A stretch of DNA of 64,000 bases from Parabacteroides faecis (GCF_014647375.1 NZ_BMPB01000006.1:1-64000); one strand, 5' to 3'. Counted from the stretch's first letter, positions 28,201-36,709 are shown. Made by a program: numbers and translations. Notes: generated from the letters alone by a model not told the origin.

Positions 28201-28443
28201 TTGCCTTATATGGATGGTACCGATATCCGCGTTCCGTTCTTCACCAGCTACGATCCGAAGACTGGCCAGTGGATCATCGAAAACCATGGCGTTGACCCGG
28301 ATATCCTGATTGATAACGATCCGATTAAAGAATGGAACGGTGAAGACCAGCAGCTGAATAAAGCGATCGAAGAGGTAATGAAAGAACTTCAGAACCGTAA
28401 ACCGTTAGCTCCGATACCGGCTCCGAGAGATTTCAGTAAATAA
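25204..28443 (+). CDS. Tricorn-like S41 protease (paralogue 2)
   Basis: This 1079-residue secreted protein has the same architecture as the protein at 8090: signal peptide (LALAGVPAFLMAA), PD40/propeller repeats (SPDGK and SPDSKW motifs over about 30-540), a short charged linker (about 543-575), a helical/PDZ region (about 680-860) and an S41 domain. Candidates for catalysis are His743 in LNCGHAY, nucleophile Ser967 in YSASDGD, and the acid in ENHGVDPD. The positions are close to those of archaeal Tricorn (His746, Ser965), and SASDGD is nearer to the archaeal motif than paralogue 1. The residue before His743 is Gly instead of the Ser seen in paralogue 1. It likely cleaves peptides in the periplasm. 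Confidence 0.92.
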   Translation: MNKKLILSLLALAGVPAFLMAADDARLLRFPATNGNEIVFSYAGDLYKVPVTGGEAQRLTSHVGYEMFPRFSPDGKTIAFTGQYDGNTEVYTIPSTGGEPLRVTYTATNQRDDLGDRMGPNNIVMNWTPDGSRIVYRNRISSGFDGKLYTVDKEGGLSEVIPLPEGGFCSYSPDGKQLAYNRVMREFRTWKYYKGGMADDIWIYNPEKKSVENITDNVAQDIIPMWIGDEIFFLSDRDRTMNLFVYNTKTQQTSKVTNFTEYDVKFPSANGNTIVFENGGYLYKMDATAKKPEKVEIKLTSDNIYARSEIKDGSQYLTEASISPDGKRVVVTARGEVFNLPVEKGVTKNITRSPGQHDREAQWSPDGKMIVYISDGTGETELYMQDATGGEPVQLTKDNDTYIRSFVWSPDSKTIVYTDRKNRVNLLDITTRQVTTLLQDPMAEIRDVTYSPDSKWLTYSRPGTNEHNIVYVYNIAEKKEYPVTDKWYNSDSPVFSRDGKYLVFSSARDFNPTYGSLEWNHVYNNMEGVYLVLLSKDTPSPFLEKDAEVAVAKDDKAKKEEPKIDGKKETAPESPVVKIDMDGISDRIIQLPLAGSRYGNFYADGNKVYYWGRGGVKVYDLEKQKEESVADGASMSVAPGSKKALFYKGGQIYVTDIPSGKVDLSEAVNLSNMKITTDYPKEWAQIFDEAWRAYRDGFYVENMHGVDWKAIKKKYEVLLPYVKTRLDLNYVIGEMIGELNCGHAYVNPGELDRPDRVQTGLLGAEISRDKSGFFRLEKILPGASWSKDLRSPLTEPGIEVKAGEFIVAIDGVPTNSVKDMFSLLVGKAGVPTELSLNSKPQLAGARKIVISPLAEEYSLYHYNWVQDNIKKVDKATNGRVGYIYIPDMGVEGLNEFSRYFYPQLDKEGLIIDDRANGGGNVSPMILERLSREPYRLTMRRGSNHVGTVPDAVQVGPKVCLINKYSASDGDLFPWGFRALGLGKLIGMRTWGGIVGISGSLPYMDGTDIRVPFFTSYDPKTGQWIIENHGVDPDILIDNDPIKEWNGEDQQLNKAIEEVMKELQNRKPLAPIPAPRDFSK

Positions 28444-28476
28444 GAAATCAGTCCGAAAGTATATATGCTTTTCGGC

Positions 28477-28519
28477 AAAAGGTTACATGCTTTTAATCAA
28501 AAGCATGTAACCTTTTTTC
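28477..28519 (+). terminator. Intrinsic terminator of Tricorn paralogue 2
   Basis: A perfect 18-bp inverted repeat (28477-28494 with 28499-28516, core GGTTACATGC) closes a 4-nt loop and runs into T residues. It separates the protease gene from PUL B and rules out an upstream start for the sigma gene. Confidence 0.92.
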
Positions 28520-28541
28520 TTTTATCATGTAATAATTCTTT

Positions 28542-28549
28542 TACCTTTG
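28542..28549 (+). promoter_or_regulatory. Candidate -7 box of the PUL B sigma gene
   Basis: TACCTTTG matches TAnnTTTG; a T-rich TTTC stretch lies near the -33 position inside the preceding terminator tail. The implied transcript start (~28555) favours the ATG at 28570. Confidence 0.5.
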
Positions 28550-28569
28550 CAAAGGCAACTATGTACATT

Positions 28570-29148
28570 ATGAACGAAGAATCACTGTATATTCATCAGC
28601 TTAGAAGTGGAGATTCCCGGTCTTTTGAATACCTGTACAATATTTGGAGCGGTAAGCTCTATAATTTTGTTATGCGTATTTCAAAGGGGGATAGCTACCT
28701 GGCGGAAGATATCGTGCAGTCGACCTTTGTCAAAGTCTGGGAAAACCGCCAGTTGCTCGATCCCGACAAATCTTTCGGGTCCTATCTGTGTACCGTCGCT
28801 AAAAATCAATTAGTGAATATTTATCAGCATAGGATGCTGGAGTATCTTTATCAGGAAAAAGTTAAAACTTCTGAGCCGACTGAAAATACCACCGAAAAGG
28901 AAGTTGATTACCATCTGCTGGAAGAATACATCGACTCATTGATAGACCAGTTACCACCTGCCCGTAGAGAAATATTCGTATTAAGTCGCCGCAATATGTT
29001 AACCAACAAAGAAATAGCGGAGAAGCTCAATCTTTCGGAAAACACGGTAGAATCTCAGTTGACCAAAGCTATCTCTTTCATGCGTAGTAAGATAAATAAG
29101 CATTACAGTTTATCTGTGTCTTTACTCCTTTATTTATTAATAGATTAA
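28570..29148 (+). CDS. ECF sigma factor (PUL B)
   Basis: This 192-residue ECF sigma-70 factor has region 2 (SFEYLYNIWSGKLYNFVMRI ... YLAEDIVQSTFVKVWENR, about 17-75) and region 4 (LPPARREIFVLSRRNMLTNK, then EIAEKLNLSENTVESQL, about 125-170). It belongs to the Bacteroidales PUL-associated ECF group. It ends in a short hydrophobic tail (SVSLLLYLLID). The longer open frame to 28465 is rejected since it would run through the terminator; ATG 28561 is an alternative. It should be held by the FecR protein encoded next and released on ligand sensing by the STN-type SusC. Confidence 0.9.
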   Translation: MNEESLYIHQLRSGDSRSFEYLYNIWSGKLYNFVMRISKGDSYLAEDIVQSTFVKVWENRQLLDPDKSFGSYLCTVAKNQLVNIYQHRMLEYLYQEKVKTSEPTENTTEKEVDYHLLEEYIDSLIDQLPPARREIFVLSRRNMLTNKEIAEKLNLSENTVESQLTKAISFMRSKINKHYSLSVSLLLYLLID

Positions 29149-29170
29149 TAAAAGTTAAATAAGAAAAGTC

Positions 29171-29196
29171 GGGTAACGGATTTTTTCCGGTTGCCT
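29171..29196 (+). promoter_or_regulatory. Hairpin between sigma and fecR of PUL B
   Basis: GGTAACGGA and TCCGGTTGCC flank a T-rich loop and pair with one bulge and one G-T pair. The hairpin lies 23-48 nt upstream of the fecR start and may tune fecR translation relative to sigma. Confidence 0.45.
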
Positions 29197-29218
29197 GTAT
29201 ACCTAATAGAACAAAATA

Positions 29219-30241
29219 ATGGAAAAGCAAGATTACATACAATTATTCGATAAGTTTCTGCTGAAGCAAGCTTCGCCAGAAGAGGTGCAGATATTGATCC
29301 AATGGCTGAAAAGCGAAGGTTCGTTTCAGGATTGGATGGATGAGGAATGGGATGTTGCTTCTTCCGGAATGGATACTGATTTACAACAAAAATTACTGGG
29401 GCAGATAAAGCAGAAAATCAGCTTGGAAATGCAACAGGCACCGCTGAAAAGGAATAAATATCGTACAATTTATCTATGGACTGCCCGCATAGCTTCTGTT
29501 ATAATACTTTTATTATTGACCGGAATCTCAGTCTATCGTTATGCTATGGAACAGCAGAAGATGCAAGATATGATTGTCTCGGTCGAAAAAGGGCAAAAAG
29601 CAAATGTTGTACTTCCTGACGGTTCTAAAGTATGGGTTAATTCCGATTCAAGATTGATTTATGGAAGCCGTTTTACATCTAAAGAGAGAATCCTGGAACT
29701 GGAAGGTGAAGCCTATTTTGAAGTGGCTCCCGATAAGGATCGCCCTTTTATTGTGGAGACGAATGATTTGGCAGTCCGGGCATTGGGCACTAGCTTCAAT
29801 GTGAAATCTTATGAAGAAGAAAAGGATATATCCACTGTTTTAATGACTGGAAAAGTTGAAGTATCAAGCAGTTATGATCGCCTGATATTAAATCCGAATG
29901 AAAGAATAGTCTTTGATAAGCAGACCGGGCATATGGAAAAGAGTAGTGTGGAAAACGCTAAAGAGTATATTAATTGGAAATTCAATGAACTGACATTTAA
30001 AGGGGAAACTTTTGAAAATATCGTTCACACTCTGGAACGCTATTACAATACCCGCATTGTTTTTGAATCGGAATCATTAAAAAAATATCGTTTTACAGGA
30101 ACACCCGGAAATACCAGTTTGGAAAGTATTTTACAGATACTGTCCCTGACTTCTCCTTTGTCGTATGAAGTGAAGGATAGCTTGATTATCTTATGGGAGA
30201 ATGTGAAGCAGAAAGCATATTATGAAAAAGCATTGAAATAG
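29219..30241 (+). CDS. FecR-family anti-sigma factor (PUL B)
   Basis: This 340-residue inner-membrane protein has a cytosolic sigma-binding N-terminus (about 1-80), one membrane helix (about 85-107), a periplasmic FecR domain (about 115-220; VEKGQKANVVLPDGSKVWVN and LEGEAYFEVA) and a C-terminal DUF4974 domain (about 265-335; WKFNELTFKGETFENIVHTL). The periplasmic part is expected to contact the STN domain of the SusC encoded downstream and pass the ligand signal to the sigma factor. It lies 70 nt after the sigma gene. Confidence 0.93.
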   Translation: MEKQDYIQLFDKFLLKQASPEEVQILIQWLKSEGSFQDWMDEEWDVASSGMDTDLQQKLLGQIKQKISLEMQQAPLKRNKYRTIYLWTARIASVIILLLLTGISVYRYAMEQQKMQDMIVSVEKGQKANVVLPDGSKVWVNSDSRLIYGSRFTSKERILELEGEAYFEVAPDKDRPFIVETNDLAVRALGTSFNVKSYEEEKDISTVLMTGKVEVSSSYDRLILNPNERIVFDKQTGHMEKSSVENAKEYINWKFNELTFKGETFENIVHTLERYYNTRIVFESESLKKYRFTGTPGNTSLESILQILSLTSPLSYEVKDSLIILWENVKQKAYYEKALK

Positions 30242-30274
30242 ATATATTGTTGTTTAACTTTTAAATTATAGGAT

Positions 30275-30408
30275 ATGAAAAACACAGAATGAGAGGAGTA
30301 ATAAAGGGACAGTGCCTGGCACCATCCCCTATCGTGATTTATAACCGCACTTAGGTATCTCGCAAATAGTAAGTGCAATTAGTAAATACCTTTAATCTCT
30401 ACAAATTT
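30275..30408 (+). promoter_or_regulatory. Structured susC leader with mini-ORF (PUL B)
   Basis: The interval between fecR and susC opens with a five-codon mini-ORF (ATG 30275, peptide MKNTE, stop at 30290-30292), 33 nt after the fecR stop. A GC-rich hairpin follows (GGGA-CA-GTGC-CTG-GCAC-CA-TCCC, about 30307-30329), then AGGTAT/ATACCT arms flanking the susC ribosome-binding region. Mini-ORF start to susC ATG is 134 nt, identical to PUL C. Regulation of susC translation or transcription is inferred. Confidence 0.5.
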
Positions 30409-33400
30409 ATGAATTATTTAATTAGCAGGACTATTTACGTCCTTAAAAAACGGCAATTTAGCTGGGTTAAATTAGTATTATTTATATTGTTGATATCGCC
30501 TTCCCTCTTAGGTCAGATATCGGTAAGTATTCAAAAGCAGACTTTACGACAAGCCTTGAAGGCAATAGAACGTTCGGGGAATTATCAGTTTTTTTATAAT
30601 GAAGATTTATCCAGCCTGGATAAGATCGTATCTCTGACGGTAAAAGATGCTCCGGTGGAAGAAGTGCTGGATAAGTTATTGTACGGTACGGATATCACTT
30701 ACAAGAAAGAGAAAGAAAACTTGATCGTGCTGACGTTGAAAGCGACATCAGTTGCTCCGCAACAGGAGAATCGAACGGTGAAAGGTACGGTTGTCGATGC
30801 AACGGGTGAACCGGTTATCGGGGCGAATGTAGTGGAAAAAGGAACTACGAACGGTACGGTTACTGATATGGATGGTAAGTTTGCATTGGAAGTATCTGCC
30901 GGTGCTACATTGAGTATTTCTTATATCGGTTATACAGAGCAATTGGTTCCGGTTAAAAATCAATCTACTTTCGATATTAAGTTGATGGAGGATACACAGA
31001 AACTGGAAGAGATCGTTGTGGTAGGATACGGAGCTCAGAAGAAAGTGAATCTGACAGGGTCTGTCGCTTCTATTTCCAGCCAGGAATTGGTACAACGTCC
31101 TATTACTTCTGTAGCTTCCGGTATTCAGGGGATTGTGCCGGGTTTGACGATTACTGCAGGCCAGGGACGTCCTGGTTCCAGCGACAATACCAGTATACGT
31201 GTGCGTGGTACGGGAACCCTCAATAATTCAGATCCTTATATTTTGATCGACGGAATAGAATCAGGATCTATGAATCAGATCGATCCGAATGATATTGAGT
31301 CTATTTCCGTTCTGAAAGATGCTGCATCAGCTGCTATTTATGGTTCGAAGGCAGCCAATGGTGTCATCTTGATTACTACTAAACGCGGTAGTTCCGGTCG
31401 TCCTGTCGTTGCTTATAATGCCACTTTCGGTTGGCAGACTGCTACTGGTTTTGTAGAAAGAATGAACTCTGCTGATGCTGCGACTTACTATAACAAAGCG
31501 TTGGAATCGAGTGGTAAAGCTCCCCGCTTTACAGAAGATGACATCCGCTTGTTCCGTGACGGAACTGATCCTTACGGCCATCCGGATACAGACTGGAATG
31601 ATTTGGGCTTTGCCGGAAATGGATTTATGCACCAACATAATATAAATTTATCCGGTGGGTCTGAGAACATAAAATACATGGCTTCGGTAGGCTACTTGAA
31701 CCAGAATGGTATTATGAAGCATAGCAACCGTGAACAGTTCAACATGCGAACGAATCTGGATGCCAAATTATCGGATCATGTCAATGTCCGTGCAAATATG
31801 TCGTTCATTCATAATGATTATGCAGATCCGACGAACTCTTACGTAGGAGGAGGATCCGATCAGATTATCCGTCAGTTGAACCGTATCGCTCCCTGGATAC
31901 CGTATAAAAATGAAGACGGAACCTATGGAACTATCGGTGATGGTAACCCTGTTGCCTGGTTGGATCTGGATCAGACATTGAATCGTAACAATCAGAACTT
32001 TTCAGGTATTCTGGCCGTTGATTATAATGTGATGAAAGGTCTGAAATTTACTGCACAGGGGGCATATGTATCCGATGTTCAGGACAGGAAAGAATTTGTT
32101 AAGGATATTCAATATAATTCGATTAAATATCATGGTCCTAATTCTCTGGATGAACGGACTTATTTATGGAACCGTACATCTTTGGATTTGTTGATGAATT
32201 ATGACAAGAGTTTTGGTAACCATAATCTGAAAGCAATGGTCGGTTATCGTATTGAAAAGTATAATTATAAATATACTAAGGCTTATCGTAAGGGTTTCCC
32301 GAATAATGATATGACGGATATTAATGCCGGTACACAGTCGACACAAACCAATGAGGGATATTCCCGCGAACTGGCTATGATGTCTTATTTTGGACGTGTG
32401 AATTATGATTATGCCGGAAAATACTTGTTTGAAGCGAACTTTAGAGCGGATGCTTCTTCCCGTTTCAGCCCCGATAACCGTTGGGGATATTTCCCTTCTC
32501 TTTCTGCCGGATGGCGTATGTCTGAAGAAGGTTTTATGGAAGGAGCACGTGATTGGATGCAATCTCTGAAACTGCGTGCATCCTGGGGACAGCTGGGAAA
32601 CCAGGAGGCTTTAGACGATTATTATCCCTGGTTGATCACTTATGCGATCGGTTCAAGCAGTGGCGGTAATTATCCTTTTGACGGAAATGTAAATACAGGT
32701 ATAATGCAGAAAGCACAGAAATTGTCTTCTATCTCCTGGGAAAAATCATCGAATTGGGGTATTGGTTTTGATTTAAGTGTACTTTCCTGTCTGGACTTGA
32801 CTTTGGATTATTACAATCGTAAAACAACCGGTATCATTATGGATGTTCCTGTTCCCGGTAGTTTCGGACTCGATCCATATAAGGATAATGTAGGTGCCAT
32901 GCGTAACTCGGGTTTTGAAGTAACAGCTTCTTTCCATAAACGGTGGAATGATTGGACATTTGGAGCGACCGGAAATATGGCAGTGAATAAGAATGAGATA
33001 CTGAATCTGGGCGGTGTAAATGAAATGGTAGATAAAGACAATGCCTATTTTATCAATCGGGTAGGTGCAGCCTATAAGTCTTTTTACGGATATGTCGCTG
33101 ACGGACTGTTCAGAAGCCAGGAAGAAGCCGATGCTTATACGGAAAAATACGGAAATCCTTTCGGTAATGCATTTAAAGCAGGCGATATTAAATATAAAGA
33201 TGTGAATGGGGATGGAAAGCTGACTTCGGCCGACCGTGATGTTGCCGGATCCGAACAGCCGAATGTGACTTTTGGTTTGAACCTGTCTGCTTCCTGGAAA
33301 AATTTCGATCTGTCTGTCTTTATGCAGGGAGCCTGTGGTGTATCGCGTTATTTCAATAATGAGGTATTCGGTGAATTTACCGGAGATAGTTCTCACCCTT

Positions 33401-33741
33401 CCACTGCCTGGTTTGATGCCTGGTCTCCGGAAAATCCGGATGGGACATTTCCTCGTGTTGCAGAGTCTGACCGTACTAACAGTACTCCTTCGAATTATTC
33501 GACCTTCTGGATATTCAAAACGAACTATCTGCGGATCAAAAATATCCAGTTCGGATATAATTTACCTGACAGTTGGTTGAAGGGAATAGGCATTTCACGT
33601 GCCAAGATTTATTATTCAGGAGAAAACCTGTTCAAGTTTGATAACCTGCCGGTTAATATCGATCCGGAAGCACCCTCGGGTCGTGGTTCTCATTATCCGC
33701 AGGTATGTACAAATTCAATCGGAGTTAATATAACCTTCTAA
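30409..33741 (+). CDS. SusC-family TonB-dependent transducer/transporter with STN domain (PUL B)
   Basis: This 1110-residue outer-membrane protein has a signal peptide (KLVLFILLISPSLLG) and an STN/secretin-N domain (about 37-105; LRQALKAIERSGNYQFFYN) that signals to FecR. A carboxypeptidase-D-like domain (about 123-195), TonB-box-like EEIVVVGYG (about 204), a plug with VRGTGTLNNSDPYILIDG and VLKDAASAAIYGSKAANG, and a barrel ending SIGVNITF follow. The ATG at 30409 is preferred over a GTG at 30373 because the signal peptide follows it. It should import the PUL B ligand and report its presence. Confidence 0.95.
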   Translation: MNYLISRTIYVLKKRQFSWVKLVLFILLISPSLLGQISVSIQKQTLRQALKAIERSGNYQFFYNEDLSSLDKIVSLTVKDAPVEEVLDKLLYGTDITYKKEKENLIVLTLKATSVAPQQENRTVKGTVVDATGEPVIGANVVEKGTTNGTVTDMDGKFALEVSAGATLSISYIGYTEQLVPVKNQSTFDIKLMEDTQKLEEIVVVGYGAQKKVNLTGSVASISSQELVQRPITSVASGIQGIVPGLTITAGQGRPGSSDNTSIRVRGTGTLNNSDPYILIDGIESGSMNQIDPNDIESISVLKDAASAAIYGSKAANGVILITTKRGSSGRPVVAYNATFGWQTATGFVERMNSADAATYYNKALESSGKAPRFTEDDIRLFRDGTDPYGHPDTDWNDLGFAGNGFMHQHNINLSGGSENIKYMASVGYLNQNGIMKHSNREQFNMRTNLDAKLSDHVNVRANMSFIHNDYADPTNSYVGGGSDQIIRQLNRIAPWIPYKNEDGTYGTIGDGNPVAWLDLDQTLNRNNQNFSGILAVDYNVMKGLKFTAQGAYVSDVQDRKEFVKDIQYNSIKYHGPNSLDERTYLWNRTSLDLLMNYDKSFGNHNLKAMVGYRIEKYNYKYTKAYRKGFPNNDMTDINAGTQSTQTNEGYSRELAMMSYFGRVNYDYAGKYLFEANFRADASSRFSPDNRWGYFPSLSAGWRMSEEGFMEGARDWMQSLKLRASWGQLGNQEALDDYYPWLITYAIGSSSGGNYPFDGNVNTGIMQKAQKLSSISWEKSSNWGIGFDLSVLSCLDLTLDYYNRKTTGIIMDVPVPGSFGLDPYKDNVGAMRNSGFEVTASFHKRWNDWTFGATGNMAVNKNEILNLGGVNEMVDKDNAYFINRVGAAYKSFYGYVADGLFRSQEEADAYTEKYGNPFGNAFKAGDIKYKDVNGDGKLTSADRDVAGSEQPNVTFGLNLSASWKNFDLSVFMQGACGVSRYFNNEVFGEFTGDSSHPSTAWFDAWSPENPDGTFPRVAESDRTNSTPSNYSTFWIFKTNYLRIKNIQFGYNLPDSWLKGIGISRAKIYYSGENLFKFDNLPVNIDPEAPSGRGSHYPQVCTNSIGVNITF

Positions 33742-33753
33742 TATTCACGAATT

Positions 33754-35421
33754 ATGAAATCATTAAAATATTTATCTCTCTCTTTAGTTGTGTGCGGAGC
33801 GGCATTAAGCTCCTGTGATGACTTTTTCGATACGAAACCATACGATCAGTTATCTCCGTCTACTTTCTGGCAGACAGAGGAAGATGTACAGAGTGCCGTT
33901 ACTGCCTGCTATGATAAATGGAATGAGGCAAAAAATGGTTCGACAGATATTCTTTATGCCGACTGCCTTTCGGATATTGGTTTTAATTATAGTAATACAA
34001 GTTCATTAAAAGTAACCGGTAACGGTTCGATGACACAGGCGGCAACGGTGAATTATTATAGTTATGTAACCATCCGCCGTTGTAACACATTCCTGGAAAA
34101 TGCAGAAAGTGTAACTTTTGCAGATGAGGCTGAAAAGAAAGATTTATTTGCTCAGGTGCGTACTATCAGAGCATATCGTTATTTTCATATGAATTTCTGG
34201 TATGGTGGTGTTCCTCTGATAACCGATCAACCGGAAACGTCTGCAGAAGCACAGGTTGAACGGGCTTCGGAAGAGACGGTGAAAAAGTTTGTTTATGACG
34301 AACTGGATGCCGCTATTCCTGACCTGAATGATAAACCGTCACAACGTGGTCGCATTGCCAAGGGTACGGCTTTGGCTATTAAGATGCGTGCTGCTCTGTA
34401 TTGGGGGGATCTCGACCTGGCGATGAGTGCTGCCCGTGCTATTCAGAATCTGAACCAGTATGAATTGGATCCGAATTTTCAGGAGATGTTCAGCATAAAA
34501 GGACAAGGATCGAAAGAGATCATATACGCTATGCAGCATGTAAGCAATACGTATGAATTTTCTAATATGATTCGTATGTTCAATAATCAGGATGGAGGCT
34601 GGGCTTCCATGGTACCAACGCAGAATCTGGTGGATATGTATGAAATGAAGTCCGGATTACGTCCGGAAGAGGAGGGATCAGGCTATGACCCAGTACATCC
34701 TTTTGCAAACAGAGATCCTCGGTTGGCTCTGACAATCCTCTATCCGGGAATGGATTGGGTTGGTTCTGATGGAAAACAGCGTGTGATAAATACATTGGAT
34801 AAATCGATCGACGGTAGCTCGAATGCCGATTATATGGATGCTGCCGATAATTCTTCCCGGACCGGTATGATCTGGGCTAAATACACGGTTCCTTTATCCC
34901 AGTATTCAGCCTCGCTGGATAATGAAAATACCTGTCCGATTTTGTTCCGTTATGCAGAAGTATTACTGACGATTGCTGAAATCGATATTGAAAAGAATGA
35001 AAATCTGGAGGAGGTGTATAGTATATTGGACCAGCTCAGGGCACGTTGCGGTCATGTCGCTGTAGACAGGGCAAAGTATAACACACAGGAAAAACTTCGT
35101 GAACTGGTTCGCCGCGAACGTTGTATCGAAATGGCTGGGGAAGGTTTACGCCGCGCAGACTTGTTACGTTGGAAAGATCAAAATGGAAAAATGCTGGCAG
35201 AAACCCGGTTGAACGGAACATTATATCGCATGATAGGAACTGTCAATGTGAATGAGCCGGATCGTGATTTACGAGCAACCGTTGATACTCCAACGGCATC
35301 CAATGAATCATTGCGGAAGATTGAAGACCGTGCATTCCGTACGCATAACCGATATTTACCGTTCCCGCAGGCCGAACTCGATAAAAATCCAAATTTAAAA
35401 CAGAATGAAGGATATGAATAA
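33754..35421 (+). CDS. SusD/RagB-family surface lipoprotein (PUL B)
   Basis: This 555-residue lipoprotein has a lipobox (AALSSC, Cys21) followed by Asp-Asp, the Bacteroidetes surface-export signal. The N-terminal DQLSPSTFWQTEEDVQSAVT segment (about 32-51), the TPR-like core (VRTIRAYRYFHMNFWYGGVP, about 129) and the C-terminal LRELVRRERCIEMAGEGLRR (split here; about 448) followed by ADLLRW are typical SusD features. It starts 12 nt after susC and caps that transporter. Its 3' end overlaps a possible upstream start of the phosphoesterase gene. Confidence 0.95.
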   Translation: MKSLKYLSLSLVVCGAALSSCDDFFDTKPYDQLSPSTFWQTEEDVQSAVTACYDKWNEAKNGSTDILYADCLSDIGFNYSNTSSLKVTGNGSMTQAATVNYYSYVTIRRCNTFLENAESVTFADEAEKKDLFAQVRTIRAYRYFHMNFWYGGVPLITDQPETSAEAQVERASEETVKKFVYDELDAAIPDLNDKPSQRGRIAKGTALAIKMRAALYWGDLDLAMSAARAIQNLNQYELDPNFQEMFSIKGQGSKEIIYAMQHVSNTYEFSNMIRMFNNQDGGWASMVPTQNLVDMYEMKSGLRPEEEGSGYDPVHPFANRDPRLALTILYPGMDWVGSDGKQRVINTLDKSIDGSSNADYMDAADNSSRTGMIWAKYTVPLSQYSASLDNENTCPILFRYAEVLLTIAEIDIEKNENLEEVYSILDQLRARCGHVAVDRAKYNTQEKLRELVRRERCIEMAGEGLRRADLLRWKDQNGKMLAETRLNGTLYRMIGTVNVNEPDRDLRATVDTPTASNESLRKIEDRAFRTHNRYLPFPQAELDKNPNLKQNEGYE

Positions 35422-35431
35422 TAGCAGAAAT

Positions 35432-36604
35432 ATGAAAAGATTGTTGTTAAGTTTACTTTGTATATGTTTTTCCGTATTGGGTTTTGCTCAGGATCGCATT
35501 TCGATCAAACATGGTCCTTATCTTCAGAACCTCAAAGAAACGGAAGTTACGATCGTCTGGATGGCTAGTAAGCCATCCGTCGGGTGGGTGGAATTGGCTC
35601 CTGACGACGGTAGCGATTATTACCAGGAAGCCCGTCCGAAGTATTTCGACTCAACCAACGGGGTAAAAAATACATCTTTGCTTCATGCGGTGAAAATAAC
35701 CGGACTGACCCCGGGTACAAACTATCGTTATCGTGTCTATGCAGAGGAAGTTCTCGATCACCAGGGTGTTGAAATTATGTACGGGAAGGTGGCTGCAACA
35801 GATGTATACGGAGCCGATCCTCTGGTTTTTAAAACGAATGACCGGAATAAACCGGAGACATCATTCATTATGATCAATGATATTCATGGTCGTACGAGTG
35901 ATATTCCCCAACTGTTGAAAGTTGCAGACTATAAGAATACCGATATGGTTATTTTTAATGGCGATATGTTGAGCCAGCTAAAGAATGAAGAAGAGCTTTT
36001 CACTGGCTTTATGGATGTTTCCATTGATATGTTTGCCAAAGAAACTCCGATGTATTATGCCCGTGGAAATCATGAGACTCGTGGTATATTTGCTGCTTCG
36101 TTTCAGCATTATTTCTCACCGAAGGAACCTCATCTGTATTTTCTTCTTCGTCAGGGACCGATCTGTTATATCTTCCTGGATACGGGAGAGGATAAGCCGG
36201 ATTCAGATATTGAATATAGTGGCATAACTGATTATGACAACTATCGGACAGAACAGGCGAAATGGTTGGCTGAGGCTGTGAAATCAAAGGATTTTACGGA
36301 GGCAAAATACAGAGTGATCATTGCCCACATGCCTCCGTTGCCGGATAAAAGATTATGGCATGGACAAAAAGAAGTGTTGGAAAAATTTGTCCCGATTTTA
36401 AATGAGGCGAATGTCGATGTTATGTTATCCGGGCATTTACATCGTTATTTCAATAACAAACCTACTTCTTCGGTTAAATTTCCTGTCATAGATAATGCCC
36501 ATAAAACGGTTGTAAAAGGTGTCACTAAGGACAATAAACTGGAATTAAAAGTAATGGATCTGGAAGGGAAAACGGTAGATCAGATCGTGTTGAATGCTAA
36601 ATAA
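35432..36604 (+). CDS. Secreted metallophosphoesterase with purple-acid-phosphatase-like N-domain (PUL B)
   Basis: This 390-residue protein has a signal peptide (LLLSLLCICFSVLGFAQ), an N-terminal fibronectin-III-like domain like that of purple acid phosphatases (about 20-130; HGPYLQNLKETEVTIVW; LTPGTNYRYRVYAEE) and a calcineurin-like domain. All metal-binding blocks are visible: NDIHG (Asp150, His152), NGD (Asp178), GNHE (about 212-215), AHMPP, and SGHLH. It should hydrolyse phosphomonoesters or diesters in the periplasm or at the surface. It closes PUL B, 10 nt after susD if ATG 35432 is used; ATGs at 35405 and 35414 overlap susD. Confidence 0.9.
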   Translation: MKRLLLSLLCICFSVLGFAQDRISIKHGPYLQNLKETEVTIVWMASKPSVGWVELAPDDGSDYYQEARPKYFDSTNGVKNTSLLHAVKITGLTPGTNYRYRVYAEEVLDHQGVEIMYGKVAATDVYGADPLVFKTNDRNKPETSFIMINDIHGRTSDIPQLLKVADYKNTDMVIFNGDMLSQLKNEEELFTGFMDVSIDMFAKETPMYYARGNHETRGIFAASFQHYFSPKEPHLYFLLRQGPICYIFLDTGEDKPDSDIEYSGITDYDNYRTEQAKWLAEAVKSKDFTEAKYRVIIAHMPPLPDKRLWHGQKEVLEKFVPILNEANVDVMLSGHLHRYFNNKPTSSVKFPVIDNAHKTVVKGVTKDNKLELKVMDLEGKTVDQIVLNAK

Positions 36605-36658
36605 GGCGATCCTTTAAAAGAAAACTACCTGTTTATTATAAAAGTGGTAGAATGAAAT

Positions 36659-36709
36659 CCCGGGCAATAGTAAGTTTATTATATATCCTACTATGCCCGG
36701 GTATTTTTT
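36659..36709 (+). terminator. PUL B terminator
   Basis: CCCGGGCAATAGTA and TACTATGCCCGGG pair with a single bulged base around a ~16-nt loop and are followed by TATTTTTT. It lies between the phosphoesterase gene and PUL C and cleanly separates the two loci. Confidence 0.9.

Noticed and set aside
28465-28569. N-terminal extension of the PUL B sigma frame
   Set aside because: It overlaps the perfect terminator hairpin of the upstream gene and precedes the -7 box.
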